Assembly (NCBI GenBank): GCA_963556145.1
Contig: OY744463.1
Location: forward strand, 5,518,001 to 5,582,000
Length of the DNA stretch: 64,000 nt
Source of the DNA: Hygrocybe punicea
Taxonomy: Eukaryota > Basidiomycota > Agaricomycetes > Agaricales > Hygrophoraceae
Direction: 5' to 3'
In this document: positions 1 through 12,525 of the stretch, piece by piece
How positions within the stretch are numbered: position 1 is the first letter of the stretch
Layout: the number at the start of each line of letters is the position of its first letter
The notes under the pieces: model-generated
Database searches by the model: none
Seen by the model: only the letters and a program-made list of their open reading frames with translations
Told to the model about the DNA's origin: nothing
Position numbers and translations under genes: made by a program

Positions 1-1137
1 CGACAACAATAACCACAACACAATGAGAAAGCAGGACATAAACCAGCCAGAGAGGTGGTGCGCCCACTCTCTGGCTGTCAGGTACGTCAATCTTCATCAT
101 CTCATTATAATTATTTGCTACTTTATTATTTTAGTTTCATTAGTAGTCTTTGCCAAACGACGACAACGACAAGGACACCTTAGCACCCTCCTCGCGTCTC
201 GGCACCCCCTCGCAACGTCTCCCACCCTCGCGTCAACCTCTTGCATCTCCCACCCCAGCTAATGACGTGACGACGACGACGAGGACACGCAGCGATGACA
301 TGATGATGACGCGACGGCACATACAACACAACGGGGCGTTAACGAGTCGTTAACGCCCTACACTACTATCCCACCCCACGACAACGTCAAAACGGCAATA
401 CGATGGCAACGTCGTCGAGATCGGCACTGGCCTAATGGCCAGACCATTCTGTCGACAATGTTGAGGTCTTCAAGGGGCCGCCAAGCCATCACACCACACC
501 CGGCCATGTCAATTGACATGTGCCGGGTGTCTGTGACGACTCACGGTCTCAGGAAACCGACGGGTCCAAGGACGCCAATGGGTTTTGCCACAACCCGTAG
601 CAAACGGGTGCGGGTGCGGGTTTTACCCACCTCGGGTTCGGGTTTGGCGGGTACGGGTACGGTTTTAGCCGAGCCAACCCATCCCATACCCGTGGTCAAC
701 CCTAATTATTCCTTGATATACCTTACTGAATACCCTGTATATGTCTGTACTATCTCTCTATCTGGACTCGTCTCCCTTTGGAATTGTCTCCCAAGACCCT
801 GTACATAGTGGTACAAATATTTGAATTGATTAACAGCCAGTCTGTGTTTGGTATTATTTGATGACTAAGACATTGCTTGCTCCAAAATTTGAACTTGACC
901 ATTGCAAAATTCTTGCCTGCATACCATGCTCTTTCACTGTGTTGTGTTTCTATTGCTCGTGATCTTCCTCATTCTATCTGGTCTTTTGAACAGTTCTCAG
1001 ATTTGTTTTGTATGTTGCATTATCATTGCCAGTAATAACAATAAAGTGTACAGGCAACTTCCATTGGCAATAAAGTGAACAGGCAACTTCCATTGACCTG
1101 TACCATATGGTGCTGGCAGATTATGCAAATGTGTTTG
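1..1137. other. No gene recognised; low-complexity and MITE-like sequence
   Basis: No convincing gene is visible. Positions about 150-310 hold GAC/GACGACG-rich low-complexity sequence. Positions about 584-705 hold a short stretch rich in GGGTGCGGGT and its complement, similar to stretches at 60.98-61.06 kb and 61.80-61.92 kb, so it is probably a remnant of a small dispersed element. A 33-bp tandem duplication (AATAAAGTG.ACAGGCAACTTCC) lies at about 1040-1100, close to where the Copia homology stops. Confidence 0.5.
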
Positions 1138-3516
1138 CTAGTATGAATTTAAACAAGATAATATTTGAAACTTACTATGAATGCCGGCCTTTGCATCTTC
1201 GATGAGTCGGAGGGTCATGGCTGCAATGGTGCAGTCGTCAACATGGACAGCAATAATTGTAAGTTCGTCATTGATTTTATATATAAACACGGCTTGATCT
1301 ACTCCGCAATGACAGAAACCAAGGTTTGTGACAAGGATGAAGACCAGTTTCTGGTACCATCGGTGACCGCTTTGTTTGAGGCCGTATAGAGTTTTATTGA
1401 GGTGGCAGACCTTTCCAGCAGAGTTGGGGGCATGGTAACCACGGGGCTGTTTCATATACACCACCTCGTTCTCGGTCAGGTCGCCATTCAGGTATGCACC
1501 TTTTATGTCAATCTGGTGCATTTCCAAATGTAACTTTGCTCCCATGGCCAGGATGGTGCAAACGGAAGCAAGCTTGGCGACGGGTGCATATGTGTCGAGG
1601 TAGTCGATACCGGGGATCTGCGAAAAACCTTGAGCTACCAGGCGCGCTTTATGTCTAACAACAGCACCAGCGGCATCCTTCTTGGCGTGGAACACCCATT
1701 TTGATCCAACCACATTTGCAGCTTCAGGCTTGTCAACGAGATCCCAAGTTCCAGCTTTGCGGAGAGTGTCGAGTTCTTCGTGTATTCCCTTTTCCCATAA
1801 CAGCCAGTCTGGTCGACACTTCACCTCATTCAGGGTGTGTGGTTTAATGGCTTCAGTGTCCGCTGTCTCGAGTGCCAGTAGATATTCATCTACATTTTCA
1901 TGCATAGCTGGCATTGTCCATTCCTCATTGGTTTCCGCGTGGTCACTCGCGAGTCCAGGGTTAACAGTCTGAAGTTGTACTCTGGTGGTTACGACGGGGT
2001 CGGCGGGTTTGTTGGAGGTGCGTCCCTCACCAGTAGTGAGGTCTACGACCCGCTGGCTGGGCTTTTTAGTTCTCTTGGAACCATCGGGTAGAATGTTCAT
2101 GGGATCAACCTTATCATTTTGACGTCTCGGAGGGATGGGAGGTTGATTTATGGGCGGTACTGGTGGTGCTATATCTGGTGGGTCGGGCGCCAAAGGTACA
2201 TCCTGCTCGCCCAACACAGGTGGGGGTGTTTGCGGACCCTGACTTGATGTAGCTGATTCGGTTGGCTGTTCGAAGGTCCAGTTCTCCCCCTCGATGTGGT
2301 CCATGGGCTCATGACTATTTCTGGTGTAGACGTTGCGCTCGACAGTGACGGTTCTCGACCGGGGCCAGTAGATATGTGCGCCTTTGCTGTTTTCATCCAC
2401 ACCAACCCAATGTCCCTCGCGCACGTGGTCTCCCAGCTTGTCGCCTTTTTCAACTCTGACCCACACCTTTTCCCCCCACTCGCGAATGAGAGCGATGTCT
2501 GGCTTCTTTCCGGTGGTGGCCTGGAGAGGTGTCATGTTGTCAAGTGCCCTTGTAGGTGTCTGGTTTATTAGCCAAACGGCATGGTGAGCAGCCTCGCCCC
2601 ACAGAGGCCTAAGGAGTCCGCTCGCGTGGAGCATGGCTCGAACATGTTCTATGATGGTACGATTGAATCACTCGGAGACTCCGGCGTGCTGGGGAGTGTC
2701 ATGGACATTCAGTTTTTGGTGAGTACCATTCTTCAGTAAGTGAGTGGTAAATGTCTTGCCAGTGTACTCTCCCCCTCTATCAGAGTTCAGGGCAACGATG
2801 CCCTTGCCAAATTGCATTTGGAGTCAAGCTTTGAAGTCTGTATAGGCCTGGAAGGTCTTGCCTTTGTTATGCAAAAGAGTGACATGCGCAAGACGGGTCT
2901 TGTCGTTGATGAAACTGACGTAATACCGATGGCCTCGAAGGGTAGGAACAGGGGCTGGTCCCCAGACGTCACTGTGTATCTCACCCCCAAGTTCGCTAGC
3001 TTGTTGGCCTTCCCTTTCCTTGGGTACCAAGACTCACAAAAAATGGGGGTACCCGAGGAACCGTCGAGGCGCACTCCCATCACGAAACCACCTTTAATCA
3101 TGCGTTTGGCGGTATTGGGGGCTATGTGGCCCATGCGCCGGTGTAGTTGGTCGATGGTTACTGTCTCGAGCGCGTGTGCTGATTCCCCTCCACTAGTCAA
3201 CCGATAGAGGCCGCTCACATCCTTGGGAATCCTGCCTACGACTTTCCCATCCAGCGCGTGAATGGTGCAAGTGCCCTTGGCGAAAAGTACCTCAAATCCT
3301 AGATCGTTGAGCTTGCCGATTGATATGAGGGTGTAACCGACCTCAGGGGAATAGAGAACTTCATGGAGTTGCAAACTCGAGAAATCGACACCATTCGGTA
3401 AGTTTAGCGTGAATGTTCCTGCCTCAGTAGCACTGAACCTCTGCTTGTTTGCAGCTCGGAAGGTCTTGGGGGGTATTTCGGTTACATCCTTCAGGGCATC
3501 GTGGTAGGGCGATATG
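1138..3516 (-). pseudogene. Copia polyprotein, 3' part: GAG-pre-integrase, integrase, reverse transcriptase
   Basis: Read on the minus strand, the sequence opens at HISPYHDALKD (just after the protease active site in Copia) at about 3513. It continues through the GAG-pre-integrase zinc motif region (LHRRMGHIAPNTAKRMI), an integrase core (HSDVWGPAPV, YVSFINDKTR) and the RT (GSKWVFHAKKDAAG, IDIKGAYLNG, LYGLKQSGHRW, and HVDD in place of the usual YVDD). The integrase changes frame near 3030, so at least one frameshift is present, and a second break lies between about 2787 and 2634. RT homology stops near 1165, shortly after the catalytic Asp pair; the RNase H domain and the 3' LTR are missing. 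The missing 5' half is the piece at 17,770-18,957, in the same orientation. Family assignment is very secure; the element is dead. Confidence 0.93.
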
Positions 3517-5106
3517 TGTTAGGAGTCCCTATAAGGGAATCGTTCTATACGGTGGATTTTTCAACTCACGGTCAGACTCTAATTTGCCAAGCCGTGGGAA
3601 CAATTTTGAAGCCCTGGGAATAGTTTTGAAACCGTGTGACTGCTGACTTTGTAACTGTGAGAATTTGGTGTCCCAATAAGCAAGAACAATAAGGCGGCTT
3701 GATCACAGGTTCCCAGATCACAGTTGCCAATTTTGGAATAGGTAGTGTTGCAACGTCTTTGCCTGACAGCTTTATTGACATAACGGACTGCATTGGTAGT
3801 GTAATGTGCACCTTTTGAAATATAGATGAGGTGAATGGGCTGAACAGTGTTCAGTGTTCAATGAGTCTCATGGGTATATTTTCTGTGTGGTAGACACAGG
3901 ATGAACCATATGTGAAATGTGTGTCTGCAGATACATATATTTTGCTGGATGCATTGGAATTATGTGTGTGCACCTTGAATCCGAGGCATTGACATTGCCA
4001 AAACAATTGTAAGAACAATGTATTCGGTGTATCTGTGATATAGCTACAAGTACAATGTGTATTAGAATTACTAATAATGCAAGCAGTGGGTACTTGTCGA
4101 ACAGGCCGAACAGTGTTCGACAAGTGTTCAGCCAGTGTCCCAGCTTCAATCTGCAGCATTGCCTTGTCACAAACGATTGTACAAACATTGTATTCAATGT
4201 ATCTGTGATGTAGCTACAAGTACAATTTCGACAAGGGTGCACTGTTCACATTATTAACAATTCTAACAAACTCAGTACATGTTAGCTAGTATATTGCAGA
4301 TACATGGCATATATCATTCATAAAAATGTTTGTGCATGAGCAATGCCCCAGATCAAAGCTGGGACACTTGCCGATAGTGTTGCCACAGCTATAGCCGATG
4401 TTTTTTGAAAAATTGCCTTTTTAGGCTAGTAAAATTAGGCAAAATTATGAAAATATTTGAGGAGATGGGCGAAGCCAAAAGCTGAGGGGTCACTTAAGGG
4501 TGCTAAGGATTTGGGGCTCAATTCTCAGGGTTCTTCAGGGATAGCTGTTGGATGGTAGCTGGCTAGGCTCAACAGCTATGGTTGAATAACTTGTCGAACA
4601 GGCTGAACACTGTTCGACAAGTGTTCGACAAGTCATTTTCACGTTAATAAATCAAGTGGAATATTTATTAACGTAGATACGGCTTGTTGAACACTTGTCG
4701 AACAGGCTGAACACTGTTCGACAAGTGTTCAACAAGTGTTCGACAATTCATATCTATGTTAATAATCATACCATTATATATATTAGCATCAAGCATGTTC
4801 AGCCTCTTCGCTGTGTCATAAGTTAAGAATATATATTTGTATAGCTACATGACAAATAGCGCTTATCGACATTTTAAGGATGTATTACGGCTAAACTTGA
4901 GAATCAAGTACACCATGTTTGGTTGTATGTTATTTGTACACCGCGTGTCCAATCAATGTATGCAATGCCGAACATGTGTTGTTGACAGGTCATCTGACTT
5001 GGCCAGTTCCCTCATAGGCCAGGGCATCGACCCTGACATCCAACGTTTTCCGTTCCCCTCATTTCTACCCTCAGCCGCCCACCAAAAAGGTTCCACTACA
5101 TCTACC
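3517..5106. repeat. Dispersed repeat X, copy 1, with TTCGACAAGTG-type inverted motifs
   Basis: Copy 1 begins TGTTAGGAGTCCCTATAAGG and matches copy 2, which starts at 35,829 (TGTTATGAGTCCC) and resumes at 37,386. Shared landmarks are GCCAAGCCGTGGGAACAA, a block around TGTATCTGTGATATAGCTAC, and the AAGTGTTCAGCCAGTGTCCC block. From about 4590 to 4750 the sequence is built of inverted copies of CTTGTCGAACA and TGTTCGACAAG. The repeat abuts the broken Copia exactly at its left edge. It starts with TG as an LTR would, but no matching CA end or target duplication was found, so its class is open. From about 4800 to 5106 nothing recognisable is seen. Confidence 0.6.
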
Positions 5107-8070
5107 ATGTCCTTGCCCGTCGTCAAAACCTCGACTCCTGCCATCAATCCTGCGGCTTTCAAATACTGGCCTGATGCGCCGCCCAAAAAGCTGCAGGAGC
5201 TGCATCGCATTTTCCAAATCCAGTACATGGTCCCGCCCAAGATTCTGGCACCCAACAAGGATTCCGGCACCGTACCCGTCTTTTCTCGTAACCTATATGT
5301 ACTGAAGACTCACTCCCACGATGCCACCACTTAAGGCAAGTTATGGCGCAAAATGCCCGAATGATACAAGGAACCGCTCTGTTGCTTAATTTATCAAATG
5401 GATATGTACATCTACGCCACAGCAGCCATCGCATACAACAAGGCACCCAACTACTTGCTGGACTACGTCAAAAACGATAAGGAAGGGACCGATTCACTCC
5501 GGGATTACCTCAAGTATACCGACACCGTCATGGACGAAATTTGGACAGAGGTTTTGGTCGCAAAACGGGCCAACGAGGTCACCTGTGACTGGCGAAGCAA
5601 GATCTTCGACGATTGGCTCCTCAAAGAGTTTTATGTCGGCAAGCACTCTCCATCCACTTTGATTCAACACGGCGCCGTGAACACCGAGATCAAACCCGAG
5701 GACCTAGGTGAGTAGATATATGCATTTCTGGCCAAATGAAATCTCATGTCTGGCATCATAGATTGGGCAAAATACGACGAATCCGTGCCAGCATGGCACA
5801 GTGGAACCTCTGCAAATTGGTCGTTTGGTGGGCTGCCAGACGCCACAAAGCTCGAAATCATCGGTCAGGTTATTGCATGGTGTAAAGGACATAGCTTCCT
5901 CGTCGCTGCCGATGTGGCGGAGGACGATGAAGGTGTGATCTAGAATTACATGTGTGAATGTGCTAATAATATAATACATTTGCAGAAGAGCTGGTTCCCC
6001 AAGGCAAGGGCAAGGGCAAAGCAAAGTCAAAATCAGCCGGAACACAGAAGGTATCTTCCGCTGGTTTGTAAACGTTTTCACCCATATCAGTGGATAGATG
6101 TATTGAATATTCAGGTGACGCAGGTGGCACAGACAATTCGTCCGAGAAGGACACTTCAGGCCACCCGATTTCCTAAACTTGTAGATGTAACTGAATGGGT
6201 CATATGTCACTTCTACATGTTGAGAAACGACAGGTCTGGCCCAAGGCTAATATTCATGTCCATGGGCTGTCCCTGGGCTATCCTGGGATGTCCCTGGGCT
6301 GTCCCTGGGCTGTCCCTGGTCCAAAGCATTGGGACAATGGGATGTCCCAGGGACATGGGACGTCCCTGGTGCCAGGGGGTCATTTGGGATGTCCTAAACT
6401 AATTTTTGGATATTTTTTTGAAATTCTTTTTTTGCTGTGGCCACAATGATAGTGTGGTTATTGGTCAATGGAATGTTAGTAGCCATCATATACAACATAT
6501 GATAGCTGTATAGCTACATGCATGTGACTTGTAGACTCTGGTTGACCACAGCCAATTCAGGTGGATGATGTTGGTTGTCAAGATTGCAATCATATAGCTA
6601 CTCAGTCTTCATGACAGAGCATATTTAATTATGATGGACAAGGAAAAGGAATTGAACTAGAAGAGAACAATTAATATTCTTTGACATAATATTGAGAAGC
6701 TGCTTAAAGAACATTCTGCTCATGGAACTGACTGTATGATCTACTATTCAAACTAAATATTAGTAGATGTTAGCCAATCAAAATGCAACATGTTGATTTG
6801 TCTCCAGAATGTTCTGAGGTTCAAGAGAATGAACTGGGAGAGTGTAGAGATATTGTGTGAAAGGACAGTGGGACATCCCATCAGAGTCCTGGAACATCCT
6901 ATTACAATCCTGGGATGTCCCAGTGACATCCCTGGGACATCCCACTATAGACCTGGGACATCCCCATACAGACCTGGGACAGCCCATTAGAGTCCTAGGA
7001 CATCCCTGGGACAGCCCTGGGACAGCCCTGGGACATCCCAGGATAGCCCAGGGACAGCCCATGGACATGAATATTAGCCCTGGGCCAGACCTGTCGTTTC
7101 TCAACATGTAGAAGTGACATACTACCCATTCAGTTACATCTACAAGTTTAGGAAATCGGGTGGCCTGAAGTGAGAAGGATAAAAAGAAGCCCAAGCCCAA
7201 GCCCAAGCCCAAGCCCAAGCCCAAGCCCAGTAAGTAGTGTCATTGTCTGTGATCATCACACACGGTAACTCCTCATCATCACAGAACGCACCGTGAAGTC
7301 CAAACCCAATGACGACGCTGAGGGTGAGTTAATAAATTCTAAATATCAAAATTATAACACAAATTATTCATTCATGCATAGACGATATCAAGATGGAGGA
7401 GGACGTAGCCCCGGTAAAGAAGAAACGATCCAAGGCTCAAATGCGTACGTTACTCACTTTGCTCTAAATAATGCACTGACATCCCGCAGTCGCTGTCGAA
7501 ATTGGGCCATAACGCGGATCCAAGAAATCGGAATCCGAAAAATTGACAGTGGAAGTTAAACCACCCATCTCCTCCGAGGTGGATGATGTGCCACTGGAAT
7601 CCGCAAAGTTGGGCTTGCCAGAATGGGGCGGGTTGTTGAGTTCTGATGACGATATAATCATGCACGACAATGATGGACCTCCCAAACCCATACAGGAGTC
7701 TCTCAGCAGCGATCATGAGGATGGCGAGACAGCGAAGAGGAGGAAGCTGGATCTGGCATCGGAGCAAGCGGGCATTATTGCAGAAACGCTCCAGCCAGTG
7801 AAGCCTCTGAAGAAGTCTCCGACTCTGGGTATGCACATCACACTCTATATAGATTTCACATCTGATCATGTCAATGTCCTAGGATTCCATCCCAATACGC
7901 GTGCATCGTCACGCCATCAGTCGTCGACCCCTGCGGAGCCAGGCGGTTTATCAATGGATGTAGATTGGAGCAATATTGTTCCTCCTGATATCCTAGTCTC
8001 AATTCCTCCGAGCCAAACAACGCCTTCATCTCCCAAGGCGTCGACATCCAAACTGGACCCTGGCCCTTAA
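5107..8070 (+). pseudogene. Nine-exon gene of unknown function, broken by a 1-kb insertion and two stops
   Basis: I do not recognise the family. A consistent model has exons 5107-5287, 5336-5707, 5762-5932, 5986-6063, 6115-6151 joined to 7180-7229 across an insertion, 7285-7323, 7382-7444, 7490-7828 and 7883-8070. All introns are GT..AG and phase 1, and every internal exon is a multiple of three. The sum is 506 codons. The N-terminal part has aromatic-rich helices (DYLKYTDTVMDEIW, DDWLLKEFYVGKHSP). The middle is Lys-rich with a (PK)n run and KKKRSK, a likely nuclear signal. The C-terminus is acidic then Ser/Pro-rich. Breaks are an in-frame TGA at 5362-5364, a TAA at 7510-7512, and the insertion at 6152-7172. 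The gene lies wholly inside the 14-kb segment that splits the Copia element, next to the Helitron, so capture by that element is possible. Exon borders are inferred by eye. Confidence 0.68.
6152..7172. mobile_element. Foldback DNA transposon (about 1.02 kb) inside exon 5 of the unknown gene
   Basis: The ends are inverted repeats starting CACTTCAGGCCACCCG. The arms run for about 90 bp of unique sequence and then continue into inverted blocks of a short GGGATGTCCC/CCCTGGGCTGTCC minisatellite (about 6240-6400 and 6880-7080). It is flanked by GAGAAGGA at 6144-6151 and 7172-7179. Taking out the element and one duplicate rejoins the exon in frame (SSEKD into KKKPK). No coding capacity is seen. The 7-8 bp target duplication fits hAT- or KDZ-type elements, but the superfamily is not proven. 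Confidence 0.85.
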
Positions 8071-9423
8071 TTTCGGGTGCTGTAAGTCCTCTGTTTGTGG
8101 ACTATTAATTATATTTGACTAAAGACACTTTATCTCAGTCGTTGATTTTTGGTAATGTGTTGATAATCTGTGCCTCAATGTCCTCCTCTACCGCCATTCT
8201 TTACATTTGTACAATATCTGTACATATTTCTTTTTGCTCTATTGAAAATGGCTTGTGTTACTTTCCTATGACCATAACAATTGAGCAAGATAATAAGCAT
8301 ACACAGATACCACATAAGACATCGATCTTGGTGACTGAAAATCTGTTTGTCTAAATTAAATGTATTAATTTCAGTTCACATTTGTCATAGTACAGCCACC
8401 ACAGGTAACATGAGAAGGACAACCTTGGATTACTATGACTCGAGCTAATGAACATTCAAATTGAATATATGTAATAAACCAAAACTGCCAACTTTATGGA
8501 CCAATTAAATGGGGATATACATAGGAGACAGATGAGGAAATTTTGCCATCAAATAATATTGAGATATCCACTCAAATATTGAAATTATTTTGTTGCTATC
8601 ATAAGTCCGAAAATGTCGAAAACATATCGTTATCCACTTTTTACAACGTTTTCGGACTTATGATAACAACAAAAATAATTTTAATATTTGAGTGGATATC
8701 TCAATATTATTTGATGGTAAATTCCTCATCCATCCCCTGTGACAACTGTAACAAATCCTCCTCGTATGGTGGTAAGCATAACCATCACTCCAAGGAAAGC
8801 TATGACTATTCAGTACCGGAATATTAGGTATGTTACGAAAACATTCAATTGAATAAAAACATTATAAAGCTTCAGGCACACCTTATGATGTTTTTGGAAG
8901 AGCTTACAAATAAGATAATGTCATATGATCAATCCAATTGTGTTAATTTTTGTTCATGATCCGAACCACTTAACTAGTTAAATAGATACATGGGCGGTGC
9001 TTTCTCTTACTATCACCAATCCACATGAATCTCCACGATACCATCCATATCTGTATTGCGGTTTTGACTGTTCTACATTTCCTTGCAAATGCAACCATAT
9101 TTCCACAACTATGCCAAGACCAACTTATGTATATCTCTCTTGAACCAATTTCCATTCCTTTGATATCGACCTTGACCCAAGAATTGGGTGTTTTTCAAAG
9201 AAAACTCATAGAACATGAGTTTGCCCCAGATCAGGGCAATGCAACAATACTGATGCACATAAATGCAATACAATGTGTAAAGTTCAATGAAATAACAAAT
9301 AATACTTTGACGCTCAATGCATTATTCGCTTGGACTACATTTAAAGATAGCGTGTTCAATATGCAATTACATTCTATTTAATATGCCAGAACATATTTCT
9401 TACCTTCTAAATATCTCTTTGCT
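8071..9423. other. Intergenic stretch, no gene recognised
   Basis: The stretch is AT-rich and contains a foldback element at about 8532-8728. Short open frames at 8115-8354 and 9025-9381 have no recognisable motif. The 5' end of the Helitron must lie here or further left, but no clear TC start could be fixed. Confidence 0.5.
8532..8728. mobile_element. Small foldback MITE
   Basis: Two arms of about 85-90 bp are near-perfect inverted copies: GATGAGGAA, then CATCAAATAATATTGAGATA and TCATAAGTCCGAAAA on the left, with the complement on the right. A central spacer of a few tens of bases separates them. No target duplication could be fixed, so the ends are approximate. Confidence 0.75.
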
Positions 9424-10770
9424 TTGTATTGTCTTCTCAAACCTATCACTGTCCAATGTCGTTGTAAAATGATCAAGGCATTGCTCATGCAATCGCTATT
9501 GAGACGACATGATTTCAGATCATATTTGTTTCATTGTATTACTAGTTCTCTATCACATGCAACGTTGCTGTGGATCACACTATGTTTCATAATATGGCAT
9601 AGCCATTCAAACATAATTGTGTTCAATTTGAACTTATTCAGAAACTTGTTGAAATCTTTATATATAAATTGCGTTTATAGATATGACTACATTGGTGGCG
9701 GTAAACGAATACCAACATTCAAGTTTAGCTTTCTTCAATCTTTCATGCTACCATCTAATAATATCAACCATGATTCTGACATATTATTCGAATATGTGGG
9801 ACATATTGATGAACAGACAGCCAACACATTATATGAAGATAGAAAAAAATATGCGTGTGTTAGAATGCCTTTACATGAACTTCTGCCAAAGTTGACGGTG
9901 AAGGATATTGGTGAAATAACAACAATACATGGTATATATTTGTCAAAGACATTACGAAGATTACATGGACAAGATTTATCTGTGGCATTAATGAGGCATA
10001 ATTGTTCAGCTTGTGATACTCATGTTTCTATTTTTCATGTGCATGATACTAAATCACATAAAGATCTGTGTAAACAGAGGTACAAAATACAACAAATGAC
10101 AGAAACATATGAGTGTAGGAAAGAAGAATCTCAGATGAAAAGGTTAGAAGAATTGGACAATTCAGAGGAGCAATCATTTCCTCCTCCTCCGCCATCTATT
10201 GAATTGAAAGAAACAATAATTAGAAACTGGTGTACAGATACATCACCTGAATGTTTCCAAGAAGGTGGGTGTGCTGTATGTGGTCAATTGGCTGCATTGA
10301 AAAACATGTCTTTATTATCAAAGACGAAGGTTAATCTGAAAATATTAACTAGAGACAATATGGGAATCACAAGATGTGAACGATATCATTGTTCTGATCC
10401 AATAGAGGATATCAAAGGTCCAGTACTAGATGACACATGTAAATGGATATGCAAACCATGTATGCTCAGTCTGAATAAAGGCCAAACTCCCAAATATGCT
10501 TTGGCAAATGGACTTTGGTTGGGAAGAATTCCTGCACAACTTCAAAAGCTAACGTTTGCTGAACAACTTTTAATTGCCCGTGTTCGTCACAACAAATGTA
10601 TTGTTCGTGTGTCATCTGGGATGCATAAAATGAAAGCAAATGCCATCATGTTTCAAAACCCAACACCAAAGATATATCAGCGATTGCCTCCAACAATTAA
10701 AGAACTTGATGAAGTGCTAGCCTTCATTTTCACTGGTCCTGCCAGACCAACTCCGGAAGACATGGAGTGA
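9424..10770 (+). pseudogene. Helitron polyprotein, N-terminal part (DUF6570-like)
   Basis: This is the N-terminal segment of a Helitron replicase-helicase. The most likely native start is the Met at 9865 (MPLHELLPKLTVKDIGEITT); the preceding 147 codons look like non-coding sequence read through. The C-terminal 150 residues carry the block found upstream of Helitron_like_N in mushroom elements (CKPCMLSLNKGQTPKYALANG, then GLWLGRIPAQLQKLTFAEQLLIA split over the next residues). Several CxxC pairs (CSACD, CAVCG, CKPC) suggest metal binding. The frame is closed by TGA at 10768-10770 and reopens directly in the same frame (TPLLVRRRRVSAALEWLKLN), where related elements carry Arg, so a CGA to TGA change is likely. 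Confidence 0.88.
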
Positions 10771-12525
10771 ACACCTTTATTGGTTCGCCGAAGGCGAGTT
10801 TCTGCAGCTTTAGAATGGCTGAAATTGAACCACATGGATTACTATGATTTAGATATTTCCTATGAAAATCTAGAACAATATCCAGATCATGGAATTCCTG
10901 TTGTGGTTGCATATCAACCAGCAGACACAAGTAAGGAACCGGAAGCCACTAGTGCATTTGACAATGAAGAGGAAGATGGTGTGGAAGATGGGCCTTGTCC
11001 CTTTGTTGTTAGTGGGGTAACTGGCGAAAATCTAGATATTACAAGTTCAAAGGCATTAATAGCTAGAGCAACAAAGAACTTGATAGATGACCATGGTGGA
11101 GTTCTTGCCATAAGCCACGCTAAAAATCCAGAATTGTTCTTTAATAATCCTCAATTATATCCTATGATGTTCCCCTGCCTATTTCCATATGGCTTGGGTG
11201 GTATTAGCAGCATAGACAAAGATGTTTTAAGCATCAGTGATATGATGCACAAAAGACATCTCCTGATGTGCCATGACAAAAGATTTCAAACCGATCCCTA
11301 TTTTCCATTGATTGCATTCAATCAAGAACAAATCAAGGACAGTACAACTGGAGGATATTTGTTGACTAATAAACATAATTTCAACGATATTGCAGATCGC
11401 CTGATGAATATCAATACAGCTGTTTTGGATGACCTCTCTAAAAGATTATCTAGAGGTGATAGAGTCAAACCAGATACATCGGAAGAGAAAGCGTGCTATA
11501 AACTCATTTCTGATCTGGATCACGTAGCTGGTCAGGTCAAAGGTTCAATTACTAACAAGAAATACATGTGAAATGAGATTTGGTCTCTGATATCCTATAT
11601 TGGTGCTCCGACTTGGTTTATCACTTTTGCACCTGCAGATATCAATCACCCACTATGCTTATATTATGCTGACAACTAAGAAAAGTTTTATCCTAAACTA
11701 CATCTATCCCAGGATTGTTACAAACTAATTGCAAACAATCCAGTTGCTGGAGCCCGCTTCTTTCACTTTACTACTGAAATGTTCATCAAACATATATTAG
11801 GAATAAATGAATCTCATCCTGGCCTGTACAGAAACACATCAGGTTATTATGCCACGGTAGAGGAACAAGGACATCTTACCTTGCATCTTCATATGCTGTT
11901 GTGGATAAAGGGATGCCTTACACCTCAGGAAATACGTGACAAAATTATGGGTAAAAATTCCGACTTTCAGAAAAGATTAGTGGAATACTTGGAAGGTTTG
12001 TGTGTAGGACAATTCATGACAGGTTCTAAAGATGAGGTATCACAGAAAATGGAACAGACAATGTCAAAACCTGAATATCAACCACCAACATGTGTCATGC
12101 CAGATCCACCATCATATAATTGTTCCATTAATTGTCAATATCACAACAAAAGATCAACATGGTGGCAAAGGTTTCAAGATGTTGTAGATGATCTTTTATT
12201 GCGATTAAATGTACATAACAGGTATGACGGCAAAAAAAAGCCATATTGTCTTAATTCGAAAGGTGAATGTAAACAACGATTTCCCCATGATATCTTTCAA
12301 CAAACCTTTGTAGAACCTAACACTGGTGCTCTCAACCTCAAGCATGGTGAACCTTGGATGAACACGGTGACACCCAAAGTTACATATATGCTACGATGCA
12401 ATTCTGATGTGACCAGTTTATTATCAGGTACTGCTATAAAGGCCATAGTTGCATACATAACAGATTATATTACAAAATTCTCCTTGAAGACCTATAGCAT
12501 TTTTGAAGTGATAAAAAGTATTTTT
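10771..12525 (+). pseudogene. Helitron Rep (HUH) nuclease domain
   Basis: The Helitron_like_N domain provides rolling-circle nicking and joining. Visible motifs are MFPCLFPYGLGG, the segment EEQGHLTLHLHMLLW with the paired His (codons near 11,884-11,895), and the two catalytic Tyr in YITDYITK near 12,454 and 12,466. Three in-frame stops interrupt it: the upstream TGA at 10,768, TGA at 11,569-11,571 (KYM*NEIWSL, Arg expected) and TAA within ADN*EKF near 11,680. The reading frame then runs into an 838-bp foldback insertion at 12,526, after which the same protein resumes at 13,367 (DKNSEMIGG). Confidence 0.92.

Noticed and set aside
1682..3207. Plus-strand frames of 60-155 codons
   Set aside because: They are shadows of the minus-strand Copia polyprotein, which has clear domain motifs.
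9025..9381. 118-codon frame upstream of the Helitron
   Set aside because: No recognisable motif, AT-rich composition and no conservation evidence.
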